64,000 bases of DNA, from the NCBI GenBank assembly GCA_002300355.1, contig NSGV01000002.1:310001-374000 (forward strand), in the 5' to 3' direction. This document shows positions 25,840 through 34,253 of the stretch, piece after piece (position 1 is the first letter of the stretch; every line of letters begins with the position of its first letter). The position numbers were made by a program, and so were the translations under genes. This DNA is from Streptomyces sp. TLI_235. Lineage in GTDB: Bacteria > Actinomycetota > Actinomycetes > Streptomycetales > Streptomycetaceae. The notes beneath the pieces were generated by a model that saw nothing but the letters and a program-made list of their open reading frames with translations, searched no databases and was not told where the DNA came from.

Positions 25840-27726
25840 TCAGCGGACCAGGGCTGCCCGTTCCCGGGCGGCCCGGACGGCCTCCTTGAGCCCGGCGATG
25901 TCATAGGCGCCGTAGTGCCGGCGCCCGTTGACGAAGAAGGTCGGGGTCCCGGAGACGCCGCTGAGATCGGCCGACTCCACGTCCTCGGCGACCCGGGTGG
26001 CGCCGACCCGCGCCCGCAGGTCGCGCTCGAAGCGCTCGCCGTCCACACCGACGGCCGCGGCGTACTTCAGCAGGTCCGGGATCTTCAGCGCGCCCTGGTG
26101 GGCGAGCAGCAGGTCGTGCATCTCCCAGTACGCGCCCTGGTGCCCGGCGGCCTCGGCGGCCTCCGCCGCCACCTGGGCGTGCGGGTGGACGTCGTTCAGC
26201 GGCAGGTGGCGCCAGACGTAGCGGATGTCCCCGGCGCCGGCCAGCAGCTCCCGGACGACCGGCTCGGCCTGCCCGCAGTACGGGCACTCGAAGTCGCCGT
26301 ACTCGACGACCGTCACCAGGGCGTCGACCGGGCCGCGGACGTGGTCGCGCTCGGAGTCGACCGAGGCGGCCAGATCGATGATCGACTCGGCGGTGCCGAG
26401 CAGGGCGCGCATCCGGCCGGTGCGCGGCATCAGCGCGATCAGCCGGGTGATCAGCCAGGTGACGGCGGAGGCGCAGACCACGGCGGCCAGGATGCCGACC
26501 TTGGCGTCGTCCAGCGTCGGCCCGTCGAAGGCCAGGGTGGCGATCAGCAGCGACACCGTGAACCCGACTCCGGCGATCGCGCCGCCCGCCGACACCGCGC
26601 CCCAGCCCACCGGGGGCCGCAGTTGGCCCCGGCTGAACGCGGTGGTCAGCAGGGTCGCACCGACGATACCGACCGGCTTGCCCAGCACGTAGCCGAGCAC
26701 GATGCCGAGCGTGACCGGCGAGTGCAGGGCCCGGGTCAGCTGTTCGCCGTCGAGCGTGATGCCGGCGTTCGCGAGGGCGAACAGCGGCACGATCACATAG
26801 CTCGTCCACGGGTGGTAGACCCGCTGGAGCCGCTCGTTCGGGGAGATCGCGGTGGCCAGGCCGGCCCGCAGGGTGCGCTCCAGCTCCGGGGTCGGCTGCT
26901 CGCGGAACAGCCGGAACAGGTCGCTGGCGCGCTCCAGGTCGCCGCGCGACGCCGGGTAGGCGTAGGTGAGCAGGCCCATCGCCAGGCCGGTGACGACCGG
27001 ATCGACGCCCGACTCCAGCAGAGCAACCCACAGTGCCACCGCGAGCAGCCCGTACACGCCGCCGCGGCGCACGCGCGCGGCCCGGGCCAGCAGGATGACC
27101 GCCAGGATGCCGAGACCGGCCAGCAGCGCGGGCACGTCGATGCTGCCGCTGTAGGCGACGGCGATGACGCCCAGGGCGACGAAGTCGTCGACGACGGCGA
27201 CGGTCAGGATGAAGGTGCGCAGCGCGTCCGGCAGCCGGCTGCCGAACAGGGCGAGCATGCCGAGGGCGAAGGCGGTGTCGGTGGACATCGCGGTGCCCCA
27301 GCCACCCGGTTCGCCGTCCCCGGCGTTGACGGCGAGGTAGATCGCGACGGGGACGGCCATGCCGCACACCCCGGCGATCAGCGGCATCGCGATCCGGCGG
27401 CGCTCGCGCAGCTCGCCCATGTCGAACTCGCGGCGGGCCTCCAGCCCGACGACGAAGAAGAACAGTGTCATCAGGCCGCTGTTCACCCATTCGCGCAGGT
27501 CGAGGGAGATCCCGGTGTCGCCGAGGCGCACGGCGAGGACGGTCTCCCAGAAGGAGTCGTACGTCCCGGGGGCCACGTTCGCCCAGACCAGGGCGGCGAT
27601 GGTGGCGGCGAGGAGGAAGGCGGCGCTGCCGGTCTCGGTGCGGAGGAAGTCCCGTAGCGGGGTGCGCATGTCGGCACCGCAGGACGTCTGGCCGGAGTAG
27701 TGCGGCAGCTCTGAAGGGGCGGACAC
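25840..27726 (-). CDS. nhaA: NhaA Na+/H+ antiporter fused to DsbA-like thioredoxin domain
   Basis: A 628-residue fusion. Residues about 20-435 form the NhaA sodium/proton antiporter with about 11-12 membrane segments; the ion-binding pair is in TVAVVDDFVALGVIA (D180-D181, equivalent to E. coli D163/D164). Residues about 465-625 form a DsbA/thioredoxin-fold domain with active site FECPYCGQ (C481, C484) and the cis-Pro loop SGTPTFFVNG. Start GTG 27724-27726 (MSAPSELPHY) has only a weak ribosome site. Such fusions recur in actinobacteria; the thioredoxin part may redox-tune the antiporter or act independently. It guards pH and Na+ balance at the cell membrane. Confidence 0.93.
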   Translation of the reverse strand: MSAPSELPHYSGQTSCGADMRTPLRDFLRTETGSAAFLLAATIAALVWANVAPGTYDSFWETVLAVRLGDTGISLDLREWVNSGLMTLFFFVVGLEARREFDMGELRERRRIAMPLIAGVCGMAVPVAIYLAVNAGDGEPGGWGTAMSTDTAFALGMLALFGSRLPDALRTFILTVAVVDDFVALGVIAVAYSGSIDVPALLAGLGILAVILLARAARVRRGGVYGLLAVALWVALLESGVDPVVTGLAMGLLTYAYPASRGDLERASDLFRLFREQPTPELERTLRAGLATAISPNERLQRVYHPWTSYVIVPLFALANAGITLDGEQLTRALHSPVTLGIVLGYVLGKPVGIVGATLLTTAFSRGQLRPPVGWGAVSAGGAIAGVGFTVSLLIATLAFDGPTLDDAKVGILAAVVCASAVTWLITRLIALMPRTGRMRALLGTAESIIDLAASVDSERDHVRGPVDALVTVVEYGDFECPYCGQAEPVVRELLAGAGDIRYVWRHLPLNDVHPHAQVAAEAAEAAGHQGAYWEMHDLLLAHQGALKIPDLLKYAAAVGVDGERFERDLRARVGATRVAEDVESADLSGVSGTPTFFVNGRRHYGAYDIAGLKEAVRAARERAALVR

Positions 27727-27925
27727 CCGATCATTCTCGCGCCGGAGCCGGGTTCGGTGCGGCGCACCGCCGAGGATGGGTGCGGTGACGGGGGTCACAG
27801 GGGACTCGTACCAGGGTTGCGCAGTCACCCCCACGCGCCCCTGGGGTGGCTCGACTCGGCCTTGTGTGGGGCCGGGTGGGGGGTGTGCGGCGTATCGGGT
27901 CTGGGGGGCGGGTACATGGGGTGGC

Positions 27926-28804
27926 ATGGGACTGCTGCGGAGGCGACGGCCGGTGCCGCCGGGTGAGCCGGGTGAGCCGGGTGAGCCGGGTGAGGGGGCG
28001 GCGGGGGCGGAGATGACGCCGGAGGCGGCGGCGGACGCGCTGGCGTCGCTGTCGTGGGAGATGGAGGAGGGCTCGCAGGCGGAGCGCCGGCGGGCGGCCG
28101 GCCGGGCGGGCGCGCTGGTGGCGTCGACGGTCCGGCTGCTGGTCCGCGGCGGTGCCGCGACGGCCCGGGTGACCTGGGTGGGCGGCCGGGCGCTGACCGA
28201 GCGGCTACTGCAGACGGCGCCGCGGATCCCGGTGCGGGACCTGGCCACGCTGCGGGCCCAGCATCCGAAGGCCCTGGACGCGGAGGCGCTGGCGGATCTG
28301 CTGGTGGCGGGGGCGGTCCGGGCGTCGGCCTCGGTCGGGGCGGGGGTCGGGGCGGCGGCGATGCTGCCGGTGCCGGCGGCGATGGCAGCCGAGGTGGCGG
28401 CGGAGACGCTGGTGGTGGCGGCGGTGGAGATCAAGCTGATCGCCGAGCTGCACCAGGTGTACGGGGTGCCGGCCGCCGGCAACCCGGCGCAGCGGACGGC
28501 GGCCTATGTGAACGCCTGGGCCGACCGGCGCGCTCTCGCCGCGGTGGCGCCGTCGCACCCGGTGGGGGTGGCGGCGGTGACGGGGCTGGCGGTGGGCACC
28601 GAGGTGCGGCGCAAGGTCCGCAAGCGGCTGACCCGGAGCACGCTGCGCAAGCTGCCGTCGCTGTTCCCGCTGCTGGTGGGGGCGGGGTTGGGAGCGGTGC
28701 TGAACCGGCGGGACACCCGGCGGCTCGCGGGCCGGGTGCGGACGGATCTGCAGCGCCGTACCGATGCCGTACCCGGGTACTGGGAGGCCGCCGCGCCACC
28801 GTGA
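27926..28804 (+). CDS. Conserved hypothetical, possibly membrane-associated protein
   Basis: A 292-residue protein I cannot place in a family. The N-terminus is basic (MGLLRRRRPVPP), followed by a GEP tripeptide repeat encoded by 9-bp DNA repeats. The middle has an Ala/Val-rich, possibly membrane-inserting stretch (GAAAMLPVPAAMAAEVAAET) and the segment IKLIAELHQVYGVPA, and the C-terminus has a hydrophobic LFPLLVGAGLGAVLNRRDTR. These are features of conserved actinobacterial EcsC-like proteins, but that link is only suggested. ATG 27926 is chosen because the upstream in-frame region is low-quality. Confidence 0.7.
   Translation: MGLLRRRRPVPPGEPGEPGEPGEGAAGAEMTPEAAADALASLSWEMEEGSQAERRRAAGRAGALVASTVRLLVRGGAATARVTWVGGRALTERLLQTAPRIPVRDLATLRAQHPKALDAEALADLLVAGAVRASASVGAGVGAAAMLPVPAAMAAEVAAETLVVAAVEIKLIAELHQVYGVPAAGNPAQRTAAYVNAWADRRALAAVAPSHPVGVAAVTGLAVGTEVRRKVRKRLTRSTLRKLPSLFPLLVGAGLGAVLNRRDTRRLAGRVRTDLQRRTDAVPGYWEAAAPP
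27961..27997 (+). repeat. 9-bp tandem repeat encoding Gly-Glu-Pro
   Basis: Four consecutive units of the form GTGAGCCGG (the last one degenerate) encode GEPGEPGEPGEG near the N-terminus of the hypothetical protein. Such units vary in number by slippage. Confidence 0.8.
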
Positions 28805-28900
28805 GCGGGGCCCGCGCGTTGCCGGGCCGGCGCTGGAGATGTGGATCTCGCCCGGGTCGGCGATGGTGGGAGGACCGGCAGCTCCGAAGGAGGAAGCCAG

Positions 28901-29083
28901 ATGTCGATGCTGGACAAGCTCAAGAACATGATGAAGGGGCACGAGTCCACAGCCCAGAAGGGTGTCGAGAAGACCGGTGACGCCGTCGACGCCAAGACTC
29001 AGGGCAAGTACCAGGGCCAGGTGGACACAGCACAGCAGAAGCTCAACGAGCACCTCGGCGAGCAGCCGCCCGAGCAGCGGTAG
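28901..29083 (+). CDS. MT0933-like antitoxin-family small protein
   Basis: A 60-residue charged, helical protein (MSMLDKLKNMMKGHE, GVEKTGDAVDAKTQGKY, QVDTAQQKLNEHLGEQ) matching the pattern of the MT0933-like antitoxin family and related CsbD-like stress proteins. An excellent AAGGAGGA ribosome site 7 bp before ATG 28901 sets the start. No toxin gene is adjacent, so an antitoxin role is not supported by context; a stress-induced cytosolic protein is equally possible. Followed by a strong terminator. Confidence 0.82.
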   Translation: MSMLDKLKNMMKGHESTAQKGVEKTGDAVDAKTQGKYQGQVDTAQQKLNEHLGEQPPEQR

Positions 29084-29099
29084 TCCCGCCCCGGCCGTC

Positions 29100-29135
29100 G
29101 GCGGCCGCCTCCCGGTCACCCGGGGGGCGGCCGCC
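29100..29135. terminator. Long GC hairpin, bidirectional terminator
   Basis: A stem of 10 bp (GGCGGCCGCC), one T-G wobble and 5 bp (CCCGG/CCGGG) closes on loop TCAC. It lies between the convergent small-protein and SDR genes. Confidence 0.82.
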
Positions 29136-29163
29136 GGGCGTGTGCGGAGGCCCGGTCGGTGGG

Positions 29164-29985
29164 CTACTCGCCGAGGACGAAGGCGCGGGCGGCCGCGAGT
29201 TCGGCTCGGCCCGCCTCCTCGACGGCGGCGAGGTGGGCGAAGGCGTCGGCGCCGACCGGCAGGCGCAGCGGGGTGGACTCGGCGGCGACCAGCCGCAGGA
29301 CCTGCCGGGCGAAGTCCTCGGGGCGGCCGAGTTCCGGGTTGTCGCGCATGGCGTGCATGCCGTCGCGCATCGGGTCGGTGGTGGCGGCGTAGGCGGGCAG
29401 GCGGGTGGCGGTCCGCGTGATCGCGTCGCCGTAGCCGGTGGCGAAGCCGCCGGGTTCGACGGCGGTGACCCGGATGCCGAGCGGTCCGGCCTCGGCGGCG
29501 AGGGCCTGGGTCATCCCTTCGAGGGCGTACTTGCCGGCGACGTAGGCGGCGAGGCCGGGGAAGGCCGTCCGGCCGGCCAGCGAGGACACGTTGACGATGT
29601 GGCCGGCGCGCTGGGCGCGCATCACCGGGAGGGCGAGCCGGGCCAGTCGCCAGGGGGCGACGACGAGGAGTTCCAGCTGGTCGCGGAGTTCCTCGTCGGA
29701 GGCCTCCTCGACGGTGCCGAACAGTCCGCTGCCGGCGTTGTTGACGAGGACGTCCAGGCCGCCGAGGCGGTCGACGGCGGTGGCGACGGCGGATTCGCAC
29801 TGGCCGGGGTCGCGGATGTCGAGCGCCGCGGTGAGCACCCGGTCGGGGTGGCGGGCGGCGAGCCCGGCGAGGGTGCCCGGCTTGCGGGCGGTGGCCAGAA
29901 CGAGGTCGCCCGCCTCGGCCACGGCCGTGGCGAGGGCCAGGCCGAGGCCCGAGGAGCATCCGGTGACCAGCCAGCGACGTGCCAT
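29164..29985 (-). CDS. Short-chain dehydrogenase/reductase (classical SDR)
   Basis: A 273-residue NAD(P)-dependent oxidoreductase. Motifs: cofactor loop TGCSSGLGLAL (TGxxxGxG), VNNAG (NNAG), catalytic SSLAGRTAFPGLAAYVAGK (Ser, Tyr-x3-Lys) and PGGFATGYGD. Two Arg near the start (MARRWLVTG) and an Arg after beta-2 (ATARKPG) hint at NADP preference. ATG 29983-29985 is preceded by GGAAGG. About 180 bp separates it from the NAD-kinase-like operon upstream. Substrate unknown. Confidence 0.93.
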   Translation of the reverse strand: MARRWLVTGCSSGLGLALATAVAEAGDLVLATARKPGTLAGLAARHPDRVLTAALDIRDPGQCESAVATAVDRLGGLDVLVNNAGSGLFGTVEEASDEELRDQLELLVVAPWRLARLALPVMRAQRAGHIVNVSSLAGRTAFPGLAAYVAGKYALEGMTQALAAEAGPLGIRVTAVEPGGFATGYGDAITRTATRLPAYAATTDPMRDGMHAMRDNPELGRPEDFARQVLRLVAAESTPLRLPVGADAFAHLAAVEEAGRAELAAARAFVLGE

Positions 29986-30162
29986 GGAGTACCGCCTTCC
30001 CGTTCGCGGGCGGGCTGCCGAGCGAGCCCCCGCCACTGTGGCAGAGCGGTGCACCGGGACGCGCCGGGCGCGGCCCGTCGCGCGGGGTCGCCCGGGGGCT
30101 CGCGGGAGCGCACCGCAGGTCCGCCGCACGCCCGTCCACCCGGAGGGGTGCCCGGCGCCGCG

Positions 30163-31062
30163 TCAGGCGAGCAGGCGGAGGCGTTCGGCGGCGACGCCGA
30201 CCGTCAGGCGCTGGCCCCAGCCGAGGTGGAGGGCGTCGGACTCGACGCCGTCGCCGAAGACGACCAGGCGGTCGGACTCGACGACGATCTCCAGCCGCTG
30301 GCCGACGGCGAGCAGGCCCTGGACGTGGTCGGTGCCGGTGGCCGGGGAGGGCCAGGCCTCGCGGACGAACCAGGCGACGGCCGGGCCGGTCGGCTCGGGC
30401 AGGCGCAGCGTGGAGCGGCGTTCGAGCCAGGCGGAGCGGCACCAGCCGGTGGCGCCGGTGCCGGTGCCGACCAGGATGCCGGAGGAGGCCTGGGCCTCGG
30501 CCTCGCCGTCCGGGGCGGTGAGCCGGTAGCGGGCGGTCTGGTGGCCGCTCTGGCCGAGGTAGACCTCGTTCAGGGCCAGCAGGCGCTGGGTGTCGTCGGC
30601 GACCGCCTCGACCATGGTGCGCTCCTCCAGGAGCGCGTCGGCGCCCGGGCCGGCGGCGGCGCGGAGCAGGCGGGCGGCGTCGGCGGGCCGGTGCCGGACG
30701 AGGACGCCGGGGTTGCGGCCGGGGTCGGTGTCGATGCCGACGACGGGCTGCCCGGCCAGGTACTTGGCGGCGTTGGCGACCAGGCCGTCCTGGCCGACGA
30801 CGACCACCAGGTCCTCCGGGGAGAACAGGAAGCGGTCGAGGTCGGCGCGTTCGACCCGGGTGCGCCGCCAGTCGCCGGGGATGGCGCCGGCGACGGCGGC
30901 GAGTGCCGTGTGGGTGCGGTCGTGGCGGTCCTGGGCCTCGTCGAGGGAGCGGCCGCGGGTGCCGAGGAAGAACGCGGCCTGGCCGCGGGAGCCGTGCCGG
31001 GCGAGCAGTTCCTCGTACTCGGTGCGGCGGTGGACGAGGACGACGCGTGGGGCGAGGGTCAT
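30163..31062 (-). CDS. NAD kinase-like protein (PfkB-unrelated, NADK/DAGK fold)
   Basis: A 299-residue protein with the ATP-NAD kinase fold. The diagnostic GGDG motif appears as VVVVGQDGLVANAAKYL (Gly-Gln-Asp-Gly), and the second signature as GILVGTGTGATGW; FGDGVESDALHLGWGQ resembles the C-terminal NADK strand. The changed second glycine may alter substrate or activity, so I do not call it a true NAD kinase. ATG 31060-31062 overlaps the stop of the SPFH gene (ATGA), indicating translational coupling and a shared function. The operon is controlled by the twin operators at 32133-32181. Confidence 0.82.
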   Translation of the reverse strand: MTLAPRVVLVHRRTEYEELLARHGSRGQAAFFLGTRGRSLDEAQDRHDRTHTALAAVAGAIPGDWRRTRVERADLDRFLFSPEDLVVVVGQDGLVANAAKYLAGQPVVGIDTDPGRNPGVLVRHRPADAARLLRAAAGPGADALLEERTMVEAVADDTQRLLALNEVYLGQSGHQTARYRLTAPDGEAEAQASSGILVGTGTGATGWCRSAWLERRSTLRLPEPTGPAVAWFVREAWPSPATGTDHVQGLLAVGQRLEIVVESDRLVVFGDGVESDALHLGWGQRLTVGVAAERLRLLA

Positions 31063-32108
31063 CGGGCACCGCCGTCGCCGCCGCCGGCTCCGAGGCGGCT
31101 GAGCAGGCCGGTGAGGAGGTCCGGGGTCAGCGTGACGCTGTCGATCCGCGGCAGGTGCTCGGCGAGGCGGATCACCGCGAGGGCGCGCAGCACCTCGGGG
31201 CCGGCCTGCTGGTGGGCGGCGAGCCAGGCCTGCTCGGTGGCGGCCTTGGCCTCGCCGAGGGCGCGTTCGCCCTGGGCCCTGGCGGCGGCGGTGAGGCGGT
31301 CGGCCTCGGCCTCGGCGGCGGCGAGCCGGGTGCGGCGGACCGATTCGGCCTCGGCGCGTACGGCGTCCGCCTCGGCGTCCTGCTCGGCGCGGCGGCGGGC
31401 GTTGGCGCCCTCCTGGGCGACCAGTTCCTCCTCGCGGCGGGCGAGTTCGATCCGGTTGGCCATCTCGTTCTCGGCGATGGCGCTTTCGCGTTCGACGGCG
31501 AGGGCGCGCCGCTCGAAGGTGGCCCGGTCGGCCTCCTGCTGGACCTGCTCGCGGGCGGGGGTGCGCAGGGCGCGCTCGGTCTCGGCCTCCGGGCGCAGCG
31601 CGGTGACGCGGACGGCGATCACGGCGAGGCCGATCTCGGCGAGCCGGGCCTCGCCGGCGAGGCCGTCGGCGATGCGGCGGCGGACGGCGGTGACACCGTC
31701 GGCGAGGGCGGCGGAGAGCGGGGTGCGGGCGACGAGTTCGAGGGCGTGCTGCTGGGCGGTCTCGGTGAGCAGGGTGCCGAGTTGTTCGAGCGGTTCGGCG
31801 CGCCAGGCGCCGGTGTCCGGGTCGATGCCGAAGTCGAGGCGGGCGGCGGCGAGGGCGGGGTCGGTGATGCGGTAGGTGACGGTGGCCTGGACGGTGAGGT
31901 CCTGGAAGTCGGCCGTCCTGGTGTGGAAGAGCATGGCCAGTTCGCGGTCGTCGGCGGGCACTTCGGAGATGGCCGCGGTGAGCGGGCGGAACCAGAAGGC
32001 GAGGCCGGTGCCGTCGTGGACGGTCCTGCCGCCGCGCAGGTGGCGGATGTGGGCGGTGGGCGCGGCGCGCAGGTGGCGGAAGCCGAAGCGCCTGGTGATG
32101 TCGGCCAT
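31059..32108 (-). CDS. SPFH/band 7 domain protein
   Basis: A 349-residue protein with an SPFH (stomatin/prohibitin/flotillin/HflK) domain in the first 200 residues (GRTVHDGTGLAFWFRPLTAA, VQATVTYRITDPALAAARL, GLAVIAVRVTALRP), then a long Ala/Glu/Arg-rich coiled coil (about 200-300) and a C-terminal helical part (IRLAEHLPRIDSVTLTPDLL). No membrane segment is seen at the N-terminus, so it is probably soluble or peripheral. Such proteins form rings or microdomains. First gene of a two-gene operon with the NAD-kinase-like protein. GAGGGG precedes the ATG at 32106-32108; promoter and operators are listed separately. Confidence 0.88.
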   Translation of the reverse strand: MADITRRFGFRHLRAAPTAHIRHLRGGRTVHDGTGLAFWFRPLTAAISEVPADDRELAMLFHTRTADFQDLTVQATVTYRITDPALAAARLDFGIDPDTGAWRAEPLEQLGTLLTETAQQHALELVARTPLSAALADGVTAVRRRIADGLAGEARLAEIGLAVIAVRVTALRPEAETERALRTPAREQVQQEADRATFERRALAVERESAIAENEMANRIELARREEELVAQEGANARRRAEQDAEADAVRAEAESVRRTRLAAAEAEADRLTAAARAQGERALGEAKAATEQAWLAAHQQAGPEVLRALAVIRLAEHLPRIDSVTLTPDLLTGLLSRLGAGGGDGGAR

Positions 32109-32132
32109 GGCGGGTGTCCCCTCGGATTGTTT

Positions 32133-32181
32133 TCGTCGGCATGACGATAACCCGGACGGATGATTGTCGTCAATACGACGA
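32133..32181 (-). promoter_or_regulatory. Promoter with twin operators for SPFH/NAD-kinase-like operon
   Basis: On the minus strand TTGACG (32168-32173), an 18-bp spacer and TATCGT (32144-32149) form a strong sigma70-type promoter. Two copies of the inverted repeat TCGTC-N5-GACGA, at 32133-32147 and 32167-32181, have centres 34 bp apart, about three helical turns. One covers the -10 and the other the -35. Extended alignment over 21 bp also matches (TTKTCGTC...GACGAKAA). This is the layout of a repressor-controlled promoter. The regulator is not in the window; a Nudix-related NrtR-type repressor is a guess based only on the NAD link. Confidence 0.78.
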
Positions 32182-32208
32182 GAAGGGGATTCCGGGCAGC
32201 CCTGACGC

Positions 32209-32224
32209 CCTGACAGATGTCAGG
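32209..32224 (+). promoter_or_regulatory. Inverted repeat upstream of secreted-protein gene
   Basis: CCTGACA-GA-TGTCAGG is a perfect 7-bp inverted repeat with a 2-bp centre, about 100 bp before the secreted-protein start. It may be an operator; no regulator can be named. Confidence 0.45.
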
Positions 32225-32326
32225 TACCGGGCAGGCCGGGGCTCGGGTTTCCTGGAGTCAGACGGGCGGCGGCCACCGGGCCGCCGCACCGGTCGAGTCC
32301 CTCTCCCCTGACGCAAGGAGCGTTCC

Positions 32327-32698
32327 ATGTTCGCTGTGCGCAAGCTCGCCCTCGCCGGAGCCGCGGCCGCCGTCGGCCTCGCCCTGACGGGCCTCGTCCC
32401 GGTCTCCGCCGAGGCCGCGAGCGGCTGCTACGGCATCGGCGGCGGCAAGTACAACTGCAACGTCTGGAAGACCGCGCCGTCCTACTTCGCCGGCAACGTC
32501 CGCGCCGGCACCCTCAACGCGGGCACCAACTACTTCTACTGCCAGGCCGTCGGCAGCGAGGTCGTCGACGGCCCGTACCGCAACCACTGGTGGGCCAAGA
32601 CCGACGACGACAGCGGCAACAAGGGCGTCTGGGTGAACGTCGTCTACCTGTCCGGCGGTGACAACGACCAGCCGGTGCCCGGCCTGCCCAACTGCTGA
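32327..32698 (+). CDS. Small secreted protein
   Basis: A 123-residue exported protein. The signal peptide (MFAVRKLALAGAAAAVGLAL to VSAEAAS) leaves a mature part of about 90 residues with four cysteines (GCYGIG, YNCNVW, YFYCQAVG, LPNC), likely two disulfides, and aromatic-rich strands (NHWWAKTDDDSGNKGVWVN, VYLSGGDND). The pattern is like small secreted SH3-type or inhibitor-like domains of streptomycetes. Ribosome site AAGGAG upstream of ATG 32327. The gene stands alone between the SPFH operon and a kinase gene. Function unknown. Confidence 0.82.
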   Translation: MFAVRKLALAGAAAAVGLALTGLVPVSAEAASGCYGIGGGKYNCNVWKTAPSYFAGNVRAGTLNAGTNYFYCQAVGSEVVDGPYRNHWWAKTDDDSGNKGVWVNVVYLSGGDNDQPVPGLPNC

Positions 32699-32728
32699 CC
32701 CTCCGTCACCCCGGCGGCCCGGGCGGGT

Positions 32729-34246
32729 TCACCGGCTGTACTCGGCGAGGTACCGCTCGACCTTCGCCACGTGCGGCCGGACCCGCTCGGGCACGCCGCG
32801 GGCCTCCGCGACCGTCTTGTCGCTGGTGCGGTAGCCCGCCGCCAGCAGCCCCGGCAGGTCGTCCGTCAGCCCGCGGCGCTTGAACTGCTGGGCCAGCCAA
32901 CAGACGTACGACCCCATCGAGATGATCGCGTCCGGCGGCGACATGTAGTCCTTGCGGCCGTCCATGTCGCCGTCCTGCGCCCAGGCGTTGAACACCGCCG
33001 GCGTCCACATCGCGATGCCGTACTCCCCGGTGTCCGGCCTGACGGCGTCCGGGTCGAACCCGCTCTCCGCCTTCAGCATCGCGGCGAGCAGCACCGGGGT
33101 CACCTCGGGCTCCGGGCAGCGCCGGGCGGCCCGGGCGATCGGCTCGCGCAGTGCCGCGGGCACATCGGCGTCCGGCGGGATCGCGCCGGGCAGCGACAAG
33201 GCCGGGCTGCTCACCGGGGCGGCACGGGGGCGGTCGGGCGCGGCCGTGCCGTCCGGCGGTCCGGGCAGCACGGCGACCGCCGCCGCGCCGGCCGCGAGCA
33301 CCACTGCGGTGACGGCCGTCAGCACGGCCCGGCGGCGGCGCGGCCCCACCGGCACCGCGCGCGGCAACCGGGCGGCCAGGGCCGAGCCGTCCGCCGGGCG
33401 CTCCGCCCGGTCGGCGGCCAGGCAGTCCGCGATCAGCGCCCGCCACTCCCCCGGCACCCGCTCGTCCAGCCGCAACCGCTCCCGGCCGCGGGTGTACGAC
33501 TGCGCCGCCAGCGCCCTGGCCCGCGCGGTCGCCCCGGGGAAGGGGTGCGCGCCGGCGGCGAACAGCTGGTGCGCCAGCACGCCGAACGCCCAGACGTCCG
33601 AGCTCGGCCGCAGCGCCACGCCGCGCACCCCGCTCCGCTCGGACCACCACTCCGGCGGCACGTGGTCGAGCGAGCCGAGCGGCGGCACGTAGGCGTGGGT
33701 GCCCTCCAGTTCGGCGGTGAGGCCGAAGTCCGCCAGCCGTACCGAACCGTCCGCCATCAGCAGGACGTTCGCGGGCTTGAGGTCGCCGTGCACCCAGCCG
33801 TGCGCGTGCATGTGCGCCAGCCCCTCGGACACCTCGGCGAGCAGCCGCGCCGCCGTGGGCGCCGCCGGCCCGGGACCGTCCGCCAGCAGGTCGGCCAGGC
33901 TCCGCTCCGCCCGTTCCATCACCAGCACCACGGCACCGTCCAGACCCGGCCGGACCGGATCGCGCAGCACCGCGGCGGCGAACGTCCGGATCAGCCGCGG
34001 GTGTTCCGCGCGGGTGCTGAACTCGGCCTCCCGCCGGGCCAGTTCGGCGGCCTGCCGGCGCTGGCCCGGCGCCAGTCGGGCGGCCGGCAGGACCTTCACC
34101 GCGGCCGGCGCCCCGTCCCGCCGCCGCTCCGCCGCGTAGACGGCGCCCCAACCGCCCGCCCCGATCGGCCCGGTGATCCGGTGGCCGGCCACCCGGTAGC
34201 CCGGCGGCACCTCTGGCGGCAGGTCCGCCGGGAATCCGGTGCTCAC
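32729..34246 (-). CDS. Transmembrane Ser/Thr kinase with transglycosylase-like ectodomain
   Basis: A 505-residue protein. Cytosolic kinase domain (about 18-295): Gly loop GAGGWG (28-33), Lys51, catalytic loop HGDLKPAN (153-160; the usual Arg before Asp is Gly), DFG 173-175, and PPEWW in place of APE. One membrane helix at 307-328. The extracellular part (about 360-505) resembles a lytic transglycosylase/SLT domain: VTPVLLAAMLKAESGFDPD (candidate catalytic Glu394), GIAMWTPAVFNAWAQ and IISMGSYVCWLAQQF. The substitution of the HRD arginine suggests weak dependence on activation-loop phosphorylation. Start GTG 34244-34246 lies 7 bp after the FHA gene stop, so it is coupled to it. Confidence 0.85.
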   Translation of the reverse strand: MSTGFPADLPPEVPPGYRVAGHRITGPIGAGGWGAVYAAERRRDGAPAAVKVLPAARLAPGQRRQAAELARREAEFSTRAEHPRLIRTFAAAVLRDPVRPGLDGAVVLVMERAERSLADLLADGPGPAAPTAARLLAEVSEGLAHMHAHGWVHGDLKPANVLLMADGSVRLADFGLTAELEGTHAYVPPLGSLDHVPPEWWSERSGVRGVALRPSSDVWAFGVLAHQLFAAGAHPFPGATARARALAAQSYTRGRERLRLDERVPGEWRALIADCLAADRAERPADGSALAARLPRAVPVGPRRRRAVLTAVTAVVLAAGAAAVAVLPGPPDGTAAPDRPRAAPVSSPALSLPGAIPPDADVPAALREPIARAARRCPEPEVTPVLLAAMLKAESGFDPDAVRPDTGEYGIAMWTPAVFNAWAQDGDMDGRKDYMSPPDAIISMGSYVCWLAQQFKRRGLTDDLPGLLAAGYRTSDKTVAEARGVPERVRPHVAKVERYLAEYSR

Positions 34247-34253
34247 CGCCCGC

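Noticed and set aside
27961..27997. Collagen-like domain
   Set aside because: Only four GEP/GEG units, too short for a triple helix.
28901..29083. Toxin-antitoxin module
   Set aside because: No toxin gene next to the MT0933-like protein; a terminator follows it directly.
30163..31062. Essential NAD kinase (ppnK/nadK)
   Set aside because: The GGDG motif is changed and the gene sits with an SPFH protein, not in the usual recN/tlyA context; called NAD-kinase-like only.
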